From: SMWD01 sp051008895
GTDB taxonomy: Bacteria > Pseudomonadota > Gammaproteobacteria > Steroidobacterales > GCA-2729495
Reading direction: 5' to 3'
Length of the DNA stretch: 24,357 nt
Assembly (NCBI GenBank): GCA_051008895.1
Contig: JBPCXI010000092.1
Location: 1 to 24,357 of the forward strand
The notes beneath the pieces are model-generated. The model saw nothing but the letters and a program-made list of their open reading frames with translations, did not search any database and had not been told where the DNA came from. Each line of letters starts with the position of its first letter. The stretch's first letter is position 1. A program made the translations under genes and the position numbers. Shown here one piece after another: positions 15,354-22,923 of this stretch.

Positions 15354-17663
15354 ATGTCTCAATTTATCAAGCACATATCAAGTAAAGCGATCGTGGCGGC
15401 GGCGGCGCTGACCGTCGGGCTCGAAACTGCACCCGCGGCGGTGCTGGAAGAGTTCGTGACGACCGCCAAAAAGCGCGAGGTGTCGCTGACCGACGTGCCG
15501 ATGTCGATCATCAGCGTGTCCGGCGAAAGCATGCGCGACCAGAATATCTCCACGCTCGAGGGGCTGGCGCCGCAGATACCGAATTTTACGTTCGCACAAG
15601 CGGTCTCGGGCAGCGACAACATGTTTATTCGCGGCATCGGCTCCGGCATCAACTACGGCTTCGAGCAGGCCGTCGGTCAGTTCGTCGACGGTATCTACTA
15701 CGGCCGCAGTCGCTTCGGGCGCGGAATCTTTCTCGATATCGAACGCGCAGAAATCCTGCGCGGTCCGCAGGGCGCGATCCTCGGCAAGAATACGACTGCG
15801 GGCGCAATCAATATCACGACCGCCAATCCGACCGACGAGTTCGAGGCCTGGATCACGCCAACCTACGAGTTCGACGGCGAGGAAGGCTGGACCCTCGAGG
15901 GCGCCGTATCGGGCCCGATCACCGACAACTTCAAGGCCCGGTTCGCGCTGCGCTATGACGACCGGGACGGCTACGTCAACAATGTCGTGACGGGCAACGA
16001 GGACCAGAGCCGCGAGGACGTCACGGCCAGGCTCAAGTTGTTGTGGGAGATCAGCGACCGGATCGACGCGACGTTCATGTACCAGTGGGGCGACTACGAG
16101 CGAACGGGACGAACCTCGCAGATGTCGCTCTGCGGCGCGCCACTGCGCGGCATGCCGTTCTTCCCGGCGATGGTCGCGAACGGCGAGGACTGCGAGGCGA
16201 ACTTCAGCCGCAATGTTATCAATACTCAGAACGGCATGCCGACGCCGGAAAGCAACGACATCAAGTTCGATGTCGCCCAGCTCACGCTGAACTGGTCGAT
16301 CGGCGACCTGCTGCTGACGTCGCTGACGGGCTATGCGGAATATGAAGCGACCGATCTCTCCACCGTGGACTTCACTTTCATCGAGCTCGCCAGCTTCGGC
16401 TCGCCGGAAGAGCACCAGCAATTCACGCAGGAGTTTCGTATCACGTCGCCCGCGGACCAGACGTTCTCTTACATCGGCGGCATCTTCTTCCAGGGCACGG
16501 AGCTGGACGTTTCATTCACGCGCAACTTCGCCGCGCTACCGCCGCCGTTGACGCCGTCGTCGAACCAGATCCTGACGTCGCAGGAGGCGACGGCCATTGC
16601 GCCGTTCGGTGAGATTGCGTGGAACATCAACGAACAGTGGGTCTTTACCGTCGGCGCGCGCTACACCTACGAGGAGAAGGAGGCCAGCCAGTTCCAGACG
16701 CCGACCGCGCTGTACACGACGATGCCGATAAACCTCGTGCCACCGGCCGGGCCCTCGGCGTCGGCACATTCGATTCCGCAGCAGAAGCGTACCGAGAACG
16801 ATTTCTCGCCGCAGGCGGACATCCAGTGGCGGCCGAACAATGACAGCATGTACTACTTCTCGCTGCGCCAGGGGTTCAAGGGCGGAGGCTTCGACTTTCA
16901 ACTGGACTGCCCGGACAACGACCCGAGCCGCGACTGTAATGATGACTTCGAATTCGAGGACGAAAAAGTGCTCGCGGCCGAACTCGGCACAAAGCTGACG
17001 CTGCTCGACGGCTCGATGCAGCTGAACGCGGCGCTGTTCTGGATGACGTATGAAGACCTGCAGGTCAGTACGATTGACTCGGTCACGACGACGTTCAACG
17101 TCGGCAACGCCGCGGAAGCGACGAGCCAGGGACTCGAGGTGGAATGGAACTGGGCACCGCTCGATTCGCTATTGCTGGTCGCGAATTTCGCCTACCTCGA
17201 CGCGACGTACGATGACTTCCCGGGCGCACCGTGCAACACTAATCAGATCCTGTCGATGACCTGCCCGACGCCGCCACCGGAAAGCACGCAGAACCTGGCG
17301 GGGCAGGAACTGCCGTATTCGCCCGAGTACAGCGGCGCGTTCAGTGCGGAGTTTACGTGGCCGCTCGGCGCCAACGTCGAGCTCGTCGCGTTCGGCCGCG
17401 CGGCGTTCAAGGACGACTTCTTTCTGATTCTCGACCTCGACCCGAACCTGAAGCAGGACTCTTACTGGCTGCTCGACGCGCGCCTCGGCGTAGCAGCTCA
17501 GGACGGCAAGTGGAATGTCATGCTGATCGGCCGCAACCTCGGCGACGAGCTGACCCGCAGCTTCGGCAACGACGGACTCGGCGGACCGTTCATGGTCGGC
17601 AGCTACTTCAGCTTCGTCGACCCGCCGCGCTCGCTGGCGCTGCAGGGCACCTTGCGCTTCTGA
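15354..17663 (+). CDS. TonB-dependent outer-membrane receptor
   Basis: 769 residues, starting 7-8 bases after GGGAGGAAG. A signal peptide (about 1-28) is followed by LEEFVTTAKKREVSLTDVPMSIISVSGE, the usual TonB-box/plug beginning of this receptor class, then the plug motifs FIRGIGSG, FVDGIYYGR and IERAEILRGPQGAILGKNTTAGAINI. The rest is the 22-strand barrel, ending in SLALQGTLRF with a terminal phenylalanine for BAM-mediated insertion. Such receptors import scarce or bulky molecules across the outer membrane using TonB energy. The Gly-Lys-Asn-Thr variant at the plug end is common in the non-siderophore subgroup used for organic substrates. The sulfatase downstream and the AraC regulator upstream suggest a sulfated organic substrate; this is inference from context. 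Confidence 0.94.
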   Translation: MSQFIKHISSKAIVAAAALTVGLETAPAAVLEEFVTTAKKREVSLTDVPMSIISVSGESMRDQNISTLEGLAPQIPNFTFAQAVSGSDNMFIRGIGSGINYGFEQAVGQFVDGIYYGRSRFGRGIFLDIERAEILRGPQGAILGKNTTAGAINITTANPTDEFEAWITPTYEFDGEEGWTLEGAVSGPITDNFKARFALRYDDRDGYVNNVVTGNEDQSREDVTARLKLLWEISDRIDATFMYQWGDYERTGRTSQMSLCGAPLRGMPFFPAMVANGEDCEANFSRNVINTQNGMPTPESNDIKFDVAQLTLNWSIGDLLLTSLTGYAEYEATDLSTVDFTFIELASFGSPEEHQQFTQEFRITSPADQTFSYIGGIFFQGTELDVSFTRNFAALPPPLTPSSNQILTSQEATAIAPFGEIAWNINEQWVFTVGARYTYEEKEASQFQTPTALYTTMPINLVPPAGPSASAHSIPQQKRTENDFSPQADIQWRPNNDSMYYFSLRQGFKGGGFDFQLDCPDNDPSRDCNDDFEFEDEKVLAAELGTKLTLLDGSMQLNAALFWMTYEDLQVSTIDSVTTTFNVGNAAEATSQGLEVEWNWAPLDSLLLVANFAYLDATYDDFPGAPCNTNQILSMTCPTPPPESTQNLAGQELPYSPEYSGAFSAEFTWPLGANVELVAFGRAAFKDDFFLILDLDPNLKQDSYWLLDARLGVAAQDGKWNVMLIGRNLGDELTRSFGNDGLGGPFMVGSYFSFVDPPRSLALQGTLRF

Positions 17664-17674
17664 GAAAACCCCGC

Positions 17675-17713
17675 GCGGGTCCGGCGTATCGAGCACCGGA
17701 CCCGCCGCTTTTT
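17675..17713 (+). terminator. Strong intrinsic terminator between receptor and sulfatase
   Basis: A perfect 10-base-pair GC-rich stem (GCGGGTCCGG at 17675-17684, its complement at 17696-17705) with an 11-base loop is followed after three bases by TTTTT (17709-17713). It begins 12 bases after the receptor stop. The AAGG of the sulfatase ribosome binding site (17714-17717) follows directly on the T-tract, leaving no room for a promoter, so the element may act as a partial terminator. Confidence 0.85.
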
Positions 17714-17726
17714 AAGGCAAACAAAA

Positions 17727-19298
17727 ATGCTGCGAACGATTCCAACGGCGACTTGCCTTGCGCTCCTGACGGCACTGCTGGCGATTGACGCCGGCGCATA
17801 TCAACCCGATGCGCCGTTCGCGCAGGCGCAAAGCCGCAACGCAGACGCGTGGAAGGATGACGACGCCGAAGTCGATCGCCGGCTCGCCGAGCTTCGCGAG
17901 CGCTTCGGCAAGCGGCCGAACATCATCTACATCCTGGCCGATGACATCGGCTGGGGCGAGCTCGGCAGCTTCCTCGGCGGCGCATCTCGCGGCACGCCGA
18001 CGCCGAACCTGGACGCTATGGCGGCATCGGGCCTGAAGTTGATGTCGCACTATTCCGAGCCTTCGTGCACGCCGACGCGGCTCGCGTTGCTGACGGGGCG
18101 TTACCCGGTGCGCACCGGCGTCGATATCGTGCTATGGCCCGGGCAAACGCAGGGCCTGGAACCCGGCGAAGTCACCGTGGCGGAAGTCCTTTCCGAAGCA
18201 GGCTACGACACGGCAATGTTTGGCAAGTGGCACGTCGGGGATCTCGACCGACACGCGCCCGAGCGCCAGGGCTTCGACTATGCCTACTACGGGCTATACA
18301 ACGGCGCGATCTACTCGTGGTTCAACCAGGACGAGTTCTACAGCGGCGATACCGTCGACGGCGCGGGCTATTTCTACGACATGCCCGGCACGTTCGAGGA
18401 CTACGAGAAAAAATATGGCATCAAGATCCGCGGCCACTTCGAGGGCATCAAGGGCAAAGAGCGCAAGGAAATAGAACCGATCAACGCCACGTCGATGGAA
18501 GATATGGAGCGCAATGCGATTCGCCGGATCAAGGACTACATCCGGGACAAGGCCGACTCCGACAAACCGTTTTTTGTGTACTGGGCCAGCTACGCGCAGC
18601 AGATGGCCGCGTCGCCTAGGGAATATCGGATGCAGCCCGGCGTCGACCGCGTCAACAACCAGGCGGCGCAACTCGCGCAACACGACGACTACATGCAACA
18701 GCTGCTCGACACGCTCGCAGAAACCGGGATCGCCGAGAACACGCTGCTGGTCTGGGTCAGCGACAACGGTCCGATGTACGCATTCTGGCCCAACGCCGGC
18801 TACTCATGGCTGCGCGGCGCTAAGGGTGAAGTCTATGACGGCGGCATTCGTACGCCGGGCATCGCGGTCTGGCCGGGCATGATTAAACCCGGACAGGATG
18901 CTCACGATCTCGTGTCGGTGACCGACCTGTTCACGACGGCAGCACGCATCGCCGGCACGACCGATGCGCTCCCGAACGATCGGATCATCGACGGCATCGA
19001 CCAGACGGCGCTGCTGCTGAACGGCGACGGCCACGGCCGTCGCAACTATATGTTCCACTACAGCGGCAATCGCCTCGCCGCAGTCCGGATGGAGCACATG
19101 AAATTGCACATCGTACCCGGGAGCCGCGGCGGCCTGCCAAACATGGAGGTCTACAACATGACGCGGGATCCCGGCGAGAAATACGGCGAGATGTACAGTC
19201 AACTCTGGGCCGTCGTGCCGTTCCAGCGCCTGATCGGCGCACACATGGGGCTGATCAGTAAGTATCCGCACCGGGAACTCCCGAGCGGAACGTTCTAG
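17727..19298 (+). CDS. Formylglycine-dependent sulfatase (type I arylsulfatase family)
   Basis: 523 residues with a signal peptide (about 1-24), so probably periplasmic. The catalytic signature is C114-T-P-T-R118 followed by LALLTGRYPVRTG; Cys114 would be converted to formylglycine. Metal ligands are visible as D72-D73 in LADDIGWGE and D346-N347 in VSDNGP, and GKWHVGD supplies the conserved Lys and His. The family removes sulfate from organic sulfate esters. The closest feel is the arylsulfatase-like S1 group; the exact substrate is unknown. The insert around residues 195-260, rich in Tyr, Phe and Lys, probably shapes the substrate pocket. It is the second gene of the receptor-sulfatase pair. 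No sulfatase-maturing enzyme is in the window, so that function must be supplied elsewhere. Confidence 0.93.
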   Translation: MLRTIPTATCLALLTALLAIDAGAYQPDAPFAQAQSRNADAWKDDDAEVDRRLAELRERFGKRPNIIYILADDIGWGELGSFLGGASRGTPTPNLDAMAASGLKLMSHYSEPSCTPTRLALLTGRYPVRTGVDIVLWPGQTQGLEPGEVTVAEVLSEAGYDTAMFGKWHVGDLDRHAPERQGFDYAYYGLYNGAIYSWFNQDEFYSGDTVDGAGYFYDMPGTFEDYEKKYGIKIRGHFEGIKGKERKEIEPINATSMEDMERNAIRRIKDYIRDKADSDKPFFVYWASYAQQMAASPREYRMQPGVDRVNNQAAQLAQHDDYMQQLLDTLAETGIAENTLLVWVSDNGPMYAFWPNAGYSWLRGAKGEVYDGGIRTPGIAVWPGMIKPGQDAHDLVSVTDLFTTAARIAGTTDALPNDRIIDGIDQTALLLNGDGHGRRNYMFHYSGNRLAAVRMEHMKLHIVPGSRGGLPNMEVYNMTRDPGEKYGEMYSQLWAVVPFQRLIGAHMGLISKYPHRELPSGTF

Positions 19299-19349
19299 AA
19301 TCCGGATTCGCCGGGTTCAGGAGAACGATGAACTGCGAACCGCGGGCGC

Positions 19350-19679
19350 CTACGAAAGATAGATCTCGAGCCGGTGATTAACACCGTCGGCGATTGCCGG
19401 CGCGTCGTAGAAAACGATCTCGGGTATGGCGCCAAATCGCATTTGCGCCTCGGCATGCCAGGCTTCATCGTAAAATGCGTCGGCGTGGCGCCTCGATTCC
19501 CACTCATAAATCCCGCCACCAACCCCGTCGCCGGAGATGAAGTATTTACGGCGGAGCCCGGGTACGTCGATATAGTCTGGCCCGGCTTGCTCGAGAAGTT
19601 GACGCAGCGCCTCGCCACTTGGCTGCTGCATAACCGGGAAGGTAACGACCGCAACGACGGCGGCCTCATCGCTCGACAT
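19350..19679 (-). CDS. YdhR/ABM-like small ferredoxin-fold protein
   Basis: 109 residues. The ATG at 19679 has GAGGA seven bases upstream on the minus strand. The sequence AVVAVVTFPVMQQPSGEALRQLLEQAGPDYIDVPGLRRKYFIS, then GGGIYEWESRRHADAFYDEAWHAEAQMRFG, matches the dimeric alpha/beta barrel proteins of the YdhR (putative mono-oxygenase) type, where the GLRRKYF...GGIYEWES pattern is conserved. No flavin or metal site is evident and most relatives have no proved reaction. It is convergent with the sulfatase and divergent from the sulfotransferase-like gene, so it is probably transcribed alone. Confidence 0.8.
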   Translation of the reverse strand: MSSDEAAVVAVVTFPVMQQPSGEALRQLLEQAGPDYIDVPGLRRKYFISGDGVGGGIYEWESRRHADAFYDEAWHAEAQMRFGAIPEIVFYDAPAIADGVNHRLEIYLS

Positions 19680-19818
19680 GCTTGATCCTCGTGTTCATGC
19701 GTGGTCGACATGATAGCGTTTCCGCGCAGAATCAAGTGACGGTATATGCGACCATAGACGCAAGTTTCGCGCCGCCACCGGTCCTCGACGGGGGTGGGTC
19801 TCGGCGATTTTTTAGCAG

Positions 19819-20895
19819 ATGGTCGGCGACATTACACTTACTCCGGACTTCCAACTCGACACACTGTTCGACGACGCCGGGCTGTTCCTGCGCGAAATTG
19901 ACTTCGAGAATCGTGCCGCGCTGTTCACCCGCATGACGCGTGACGATTACGTTCGCTCGTCGTTTCTCGACGAGCGCCTGATCACGCGCACGAAACGGCC
20001 GGTTGCCGTGCCGATCGCGGCAGTCCGCGACGCTGTCGCGCGATACTGCCCGGAGCCGCCGCGGATCAACTATATCTTCCACACCGCGTTTGGCGGCTCG
20101 ACGGTGCTGAGCCGATCGCTGGACCTGCCGGGCGTCTGCCTCGCTTATAAAGAGCCGTTCCCGCTGCATCAGCTCGCGTGCCTGCGCCGCCAGGATCCGC
20201 GACCGGATGCGGCGTCGCTGCCGACGCCGTTACTGCACGAATCGATCGCGTTGCTGGGTCGCGTGATGCAACCGGGCGAAGTGCCGGTCGTCAAACCGAC
20301 GGATTCCTGCCTGAACATCGCGGCTGAGCTGCTGCTTGCGCAGCCGCAGTCCGCGGGCCTGTTCCTGTACTCGAAACTGGATTCGTTTCTCATCGCGATG
20401 CTGAAGGACGACGAGCGCCGGCAGTATGCGCGCGGCATGGTCGAGCGCGCCTATCTCGATATCGGCAGCGACTCGCGGTTCGCCGGCGTTGATCGGACCG
20501 AGCTTACAGACGCGCAGGCGGCCGCATTCGTCTGGATCGGGTTGATGGAGCCGGCGCTCGAGCTGCTCGCCGACGATCGGCTGCAGCTCCGCGCCCTCGA
20601 CGCGGCGGACCTGATCGGTCGGCCCGCCGACGTGGTGGCGGCGACAGTCGACTTGTTCGGCCTGGCCCACCACGCCGACGATATCGAGACGGCGATTCAG
20701 AGCACGTTTCACCGGGATGCGAAGGCACCGGCCCTGGCCTTCGACCAGGGCGCATACGCCGAAGAACAGCGCGCGATTGCCCGCACACTCGAGCCTGAAA
20801 TCCGTGCCGGCATTGACTGGATGGCCGCCCACACGCGCGGACGAGCGATCCCGGACCGGCTGCCCAAGCCCCTGCTCGAGCCCGCCTCTCGGTGA
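19819..20895 (+). CDS. Sulfotransferase-like protein, P-loop fold
   Basis: 358 residues, no signal peptide. The most telling segment is INYIFHTAFGGSTVLSRSL; residues 87-95 (FHTAFGGST) lie where sulfotransferases have the 5'-PAPS binding loop, and GVCLAYKEPFPLHQL follows as in sulfotransferase-like proteins of gammaproteobacteria (FxxCCSTLLARxLD...KEP). The canonical PKSGT lysine is absent, so PAPS binding is doubtful. VPVVKPTDSCLNI and the later FVWIGLMEP pattern also fit the group. It is followed after 57 bases by a 2-oxoglutarate oxygenase gene on the same strand, and I recall such pairs in other proteobacteria. No convincing ribosome binding site before the ATG. Function unproved. Confidence 0.65.
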   Translation: MVGDITLTPDFQLDTLFDDAGLFLREIDFENRAALFTRMTRDDYVRSSFLDERLITRTKRPVAVPIAAVRDAVARYCPEPPRINYIFHTAFGGSTVLSRSLDLPGVCLAYKEPFPLHQLACLRRQDPRPDAASLPTPLLHESIALLGRVMQPGEVPVVKPTDSCLNIAAELLLAQPQSAGLFLYSKLDSFLIAMLKDDERRQYARGMVERAYLDIGSDSRFAGVDRTELTDAQAAAFVWIGLMEPALELLADDRLQLRALDAADLIGRPADVVAATVDLFGLAHHADDIETAIQSTFHRDAKAPALAFDQGAYAEEQRAIARTLEPEIRAGIDWMAAHTRGRAIPDRLPKPLLEPASR

Positions 20896-20952
20896 CACGA
20901 TCGCGCGTGGCTTGTACCATTCGGTGCCTCCACCGCTGCGACCAGACAGACA

Positions 20953-21525
20953 ATGAGTGACTTCATCAAGGTGTTCCCGGACATGATTCCGGTCTCGACC
21001 TGCGAGGCGCTGATCGAGATGTTCGACACCAGCGGGGAAGTGACCGCAAACATGATCGTCGACGAACAAGGCACGGACGTCGCCGACGGATGGCGACGCA
21101 GCTCCGGCGTCTACCTGTCGGCGGAAAATTGCGGCGCACACCTCGCGATCATGGAGCGCGCGTTCCAGACTGCTTACGGACGATTCGTCAATGCGTACCC
21201 GGTCCTGAAAACGCAGAAAACAATCCTGCCCGAGCGTTTCAACCTGATTCGCTACGCCGGCGACGAGGAGTACTACGACTGGCACCTGGACGGCACCGAC
21301 CCCGGTACGCGGTTCCGGTACGTCAGCCAGGTCGCGTATCTGAATAACGTGCCGGAAGGCGGCGAGACCGAGTTTCGCGAACAAAACCAGCTGATCAGGC
21401 CGGTGCAGGGATCGATACTGATGTTTCCGAGCGGCTGGACCCACGAGCATCGCGGCCGGCCGCCGGTCGGGTCCAGCAAATACATCGTCACGAGCTGGCT
21501 GCGGTATCCGGAGCCGGAGATCTAG
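20953..21525 (+). CDS. 2-oxoglutarate/Fe(II)-dependent oxygenase, prolyl-4-hydroxylase type
   Basis: 190 residues, cytosolic. The double-stranded beta-helix oxygenase motif is visible: H111-L-D113 in YYDWHLDGTD, a distal histidine in WTHEHRGRPP (H164 or H166), and K176 in SSKYIVTSWL, which would bind 2-oxoglutarate. GGETEF and GSILMFPSGW are typical connecting segments of prolyl-4-hydroxylase-like enzymes (PF13640). Such enzymes hydroxylate proteins or small molecules using oxygen and 2-oxoglutarate. It lies 57 bases after the sulfotransferase-like gene and probably shares its transcript, so the two may act on one substrate; the substrate is unknown. The start has no strong ribosome binding site. 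It is followed by the tRNA-Thr gene on the other strand. Confidence 0.88.
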   Translation: MSDFIKVFPDMIPVSTCEALIEMFDTSGEVTANMIVDEQGTDVADGWRRSSGVYLSAENCGAHLAIMERAFQTAYGRFVNAYPVLKTQKTILPERFNLIRYAGDEEYYDWHLDGTDPGTRFRYVSQVAYLNNVPEGGETEFREQNQLIRPVQGSILMFPSGWTHEHRGRPPVGSSKYIVTSWLRYPEPEI

Positions 21526-21538
21526 TGCGACGAAAGGA

Positions 21539-21614
21539 TGGTGCCGGAAAGAGGAGTCGAACCTCCGACCTTCGCATTACGAATGCGCTGCTCTACCAGC
21601 TGAGCTATTCCGGC
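21539..21614 (-). tRNA. tRNA-Thr (anticodon CGT)
   Basis: The 76-base gene reads 5' to 3' on the minus strand from 21614. It has a seven-base-pair acceptor stem (GCCGGAA with TTCCGGC), the D-arm AGCTCAGCTGGTAGAGC, an anticodon loop TTCGTAA with anticodon CGT, the T-arm GGAGGTTCGACTCC, discriminator A and an encoded CCA (21541-21539). The sequence is very close to E. coli thrW. The CGT anticodon reads ACG, a common threonine codon in this GC-rich DNA. The gene stands alone between protein genes. Confidence 0.97.
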
Positions 21615-21655
21615 ACGGTGTTCAGGTTTGCCCGACCGGGCTTGTCTGGCGGCGG

Positions 21656-21684
21656 AGTATAGGCAAAGCCCGGATCTCAGGCAA
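21656..21684 (-). promoter_or_regulatory. Sigma-70 promoter of the tRNA-Thr gene
   Basis: On the minus strand TTGCCT (21684-21679) and TATACT (21661-21656) are separated by exactly 17 bases. The predicted start is about 35 bases before the first tRNA base. The GC-only stretch CCGCCGCC directly after the -10 box resembles the GC-rich discriminator of stable RNA promoters under stringent control. Confidence 0.8.
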
Positions 21685-21707
21685 CGCGGCGGCGCGCGGC
21701 GGCGGGA

Positions 21708-22121
21708 TTAGCCGGATTCAATGTTCCGGACACGCACGATCAGCTCGACCGACTCGGCACGAGTTCCGGCCGGCAGGTCCGGCAAGCCGTTGATTTCCAA
21801 TGCATCGGAGTCGATGTCGGTCAGCTCGCCGGTATCTATATTAAAGACGTGGTGGTGCGCGGCCGTCGTCGAGTCATAGACCAGGTGCGTCGGATCGACC
21901 GCGACCTCGCGCACGATGCCCTGCCGGGAAAACAGGTTCAGCGTGTTGTACACCGTCGCCTTCGACACGCGGCTCCCCGTGGCCCGCAGCGCGCCGAGAA
22001 TCTGATCGGCCGACATGTGGCACGGCCTGGCCAGCAGCACCGCGCCGATCTCGATCCGTTGAGGCGTCGGTTTGACCCCGTGGCTGCGTAATTCTTGCTC
22101 GACTTTCGCTTGTGTATTCAT
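21708..22121 (-). CDS. Fur-family regulator, Irr-like
   Basis: 137 residues. The ATG at 22121 gives MNTQAKVEQELRSHGVKPTPQR; the frame stays open to 22229 but with an arginine-rich extension. The N-terminal winged helix (about 1-75) has the Fur-family SKATVYNTLNLFSRQGIVREV recognition region. The dimerisation part has H89-H90-H91 in AAHHHVFNIDTGELTDID and the ending VELIVRVR, both close to Irr. The C-terminal CxxC pairs that hold structural zinc in Fur, PerR and Zur are absent, and only one cysteine (34) is present. Irr-type regulators respond to iron or haem status and control iron, haem and oxidative stress genes. It lies downstream of nothing obvious on its strand and probably has its own promoter. 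Confidence 0.9.
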   Translation of the reverse strand: MNTQAKVEQELRSHGVKPTPQRIEIGAVLLARPCHMSADQILGALRATGSRVSKATVYNTLNLFSRQGIVREVAVDPTHLVYDSTTAAHHHVFNIDTGELTDIDSDALEINGLPDLPAGTRAESVELIVRVRNIESG

Positions 22122-22293
22122 ACCGTCGTCCGGTCGTTGAGACTGACCAGAAAATGACCTTAGCACGCGACCGGCGTGCGTGCGACCGGCCGCACAGGCC
22201 CTGCTGTGCCTGCGTTTCCGGACGAACACCGGCGATATGCACGTGGTCCGACCCGTTGCCCCGAACTACGTTATGTCAGTTCGGGAGACAGGG

Positions 22294-22824
22294 ATGAAAA
22301 TGCTATCCGGTTTTACGCTCGGTGATCTTCTCGTCGCGCTCGGCGTCGTGTCGATACTCAGCGTGACCGCGGTACCGGGTTTCGCGAATCTGCTGCTGGA
22401 CGCGCGCGTGACCCGGCACGTGAACGGTTTCGTACACGCCGTGCACCTGGCGCGACAGGCGTCGACGATACGCCTCGAGGACACGGTCATCTGCAAGACG
22501 CGCGACGCCCTCACGTGCGCGCACAACGCGGCCTGGCACGACGGCTGGCTGCTGTTCGTAAACACCGACGGCGACCACCCGCCGCACATCGACACCGGTG
22601 AGCCGACCCTCGCGTCCGGCGCGGCATGGCCTGACGGCAACGTCAGCGCGAATCGCCGGTTCTTTGTGTTCCGGCCGCTGACAATTCGCTCGACGAACGG
22701 CACCGTGACGTTCTGCGACCGCCGCGGCGCGCCATTCGCGCGCGCCGTCATCGTCAGCTACAGCGGGCGTCCTCGCACCGCACGTACCGGACCCGGCAAC
22801 CGCGCGTTGATATGTCAAATGTGA
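22294..22824 (+). CDS. Variant GspH/FimT-like pseudopilin (cluster 2)
   Basis: 176 residues. The ATG at 22294 has GGGAG six bases upstream; ATG at 22300 is an alternative. The very short leader MKMLSG is cut before FTLGDLLVALGVVSILSVTAVPGF. Mature position 5 is Asp instead of the nearly invariant Glu, and position 4 is Gly instead of Ile or Val. The rest follows the FimT plan: TRHVNGFVHAVHLARQASTIR, a cysteine pair in VICKTRDALTC, and a C-terminal TFCDRRGAPFARAVIVSYSGRPR. It would be the first gene of the second minor pilin cluster. Whether it is processed and works as a priming pilin cannot be told from sequence. It is only distantly like the FimT copies at 7176 and 22924. Confidence 0.82.
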   Translation: MKMLSGFTLGDLLVALGVVSILSVTAVPGFANLLLDARVTRHVNGFVHAVHLARQASTIRLEDTVICKTRDALTCAHNAAWHDGWLLFVNTDGDHPPHIDTGEPTLASGAAWPDGNVSANRRFFVFRPLTIRSTNGTVTFCDRRGAPFARAVIVSYSGRPRTARTGPGNRALICQM

Positions 22825-22838
22825 TTCACGTCACGGTT
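22817..22838 (+). promoter_or_regulatory. Candidate CRP/Vfr-type binding site
   Basis: The 22 bases contain AAATGTGA, six spacer bases and TCACGG, matching the CRP consensus (AAATGTGA-N6-TCACATTT) perfectly in the left half and at TCAC in the right. It straddles the stop codon of the variant FimT-like gene and is centred about 96 bases before the next start. Vfr, the CRP homologue of Pseudomonas, is known to influence type IV pilus genes. Confidence 0.45.
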
Positions 22839-22923
22839 CTGGCGTGTACCGCCTGCGCTGCGGAATCGACCACTCGTCGGGTAAACGTGTTTTTACGCAT
22901 GTCAGCGACCAAAATCAGCGCTT

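Noticed and set aside
19298..19309. 12-base palindrome GAATCCGGATTC after the sulfatase stop as a terminator
   Set aside because: A perfect palindrome has no loop and no T-tract follows; it may be chance or a protein site.
17727..20895. Sulfatase and sulfotransferase-like protein as a matched sulfate removal/addition pair
   Set aside because: The second protein lacks the PAPS-loop lysine, the genes are separated by a convergent gene, and one product is exported and the other is not.
20230..21450. Long open frame on the minus strand opposite the sulfotransferase-like and oxygenase genes
   Set aside because: It spans two real genes and their gap and has no recognisable motif; the plus-strand products have clear motifs.
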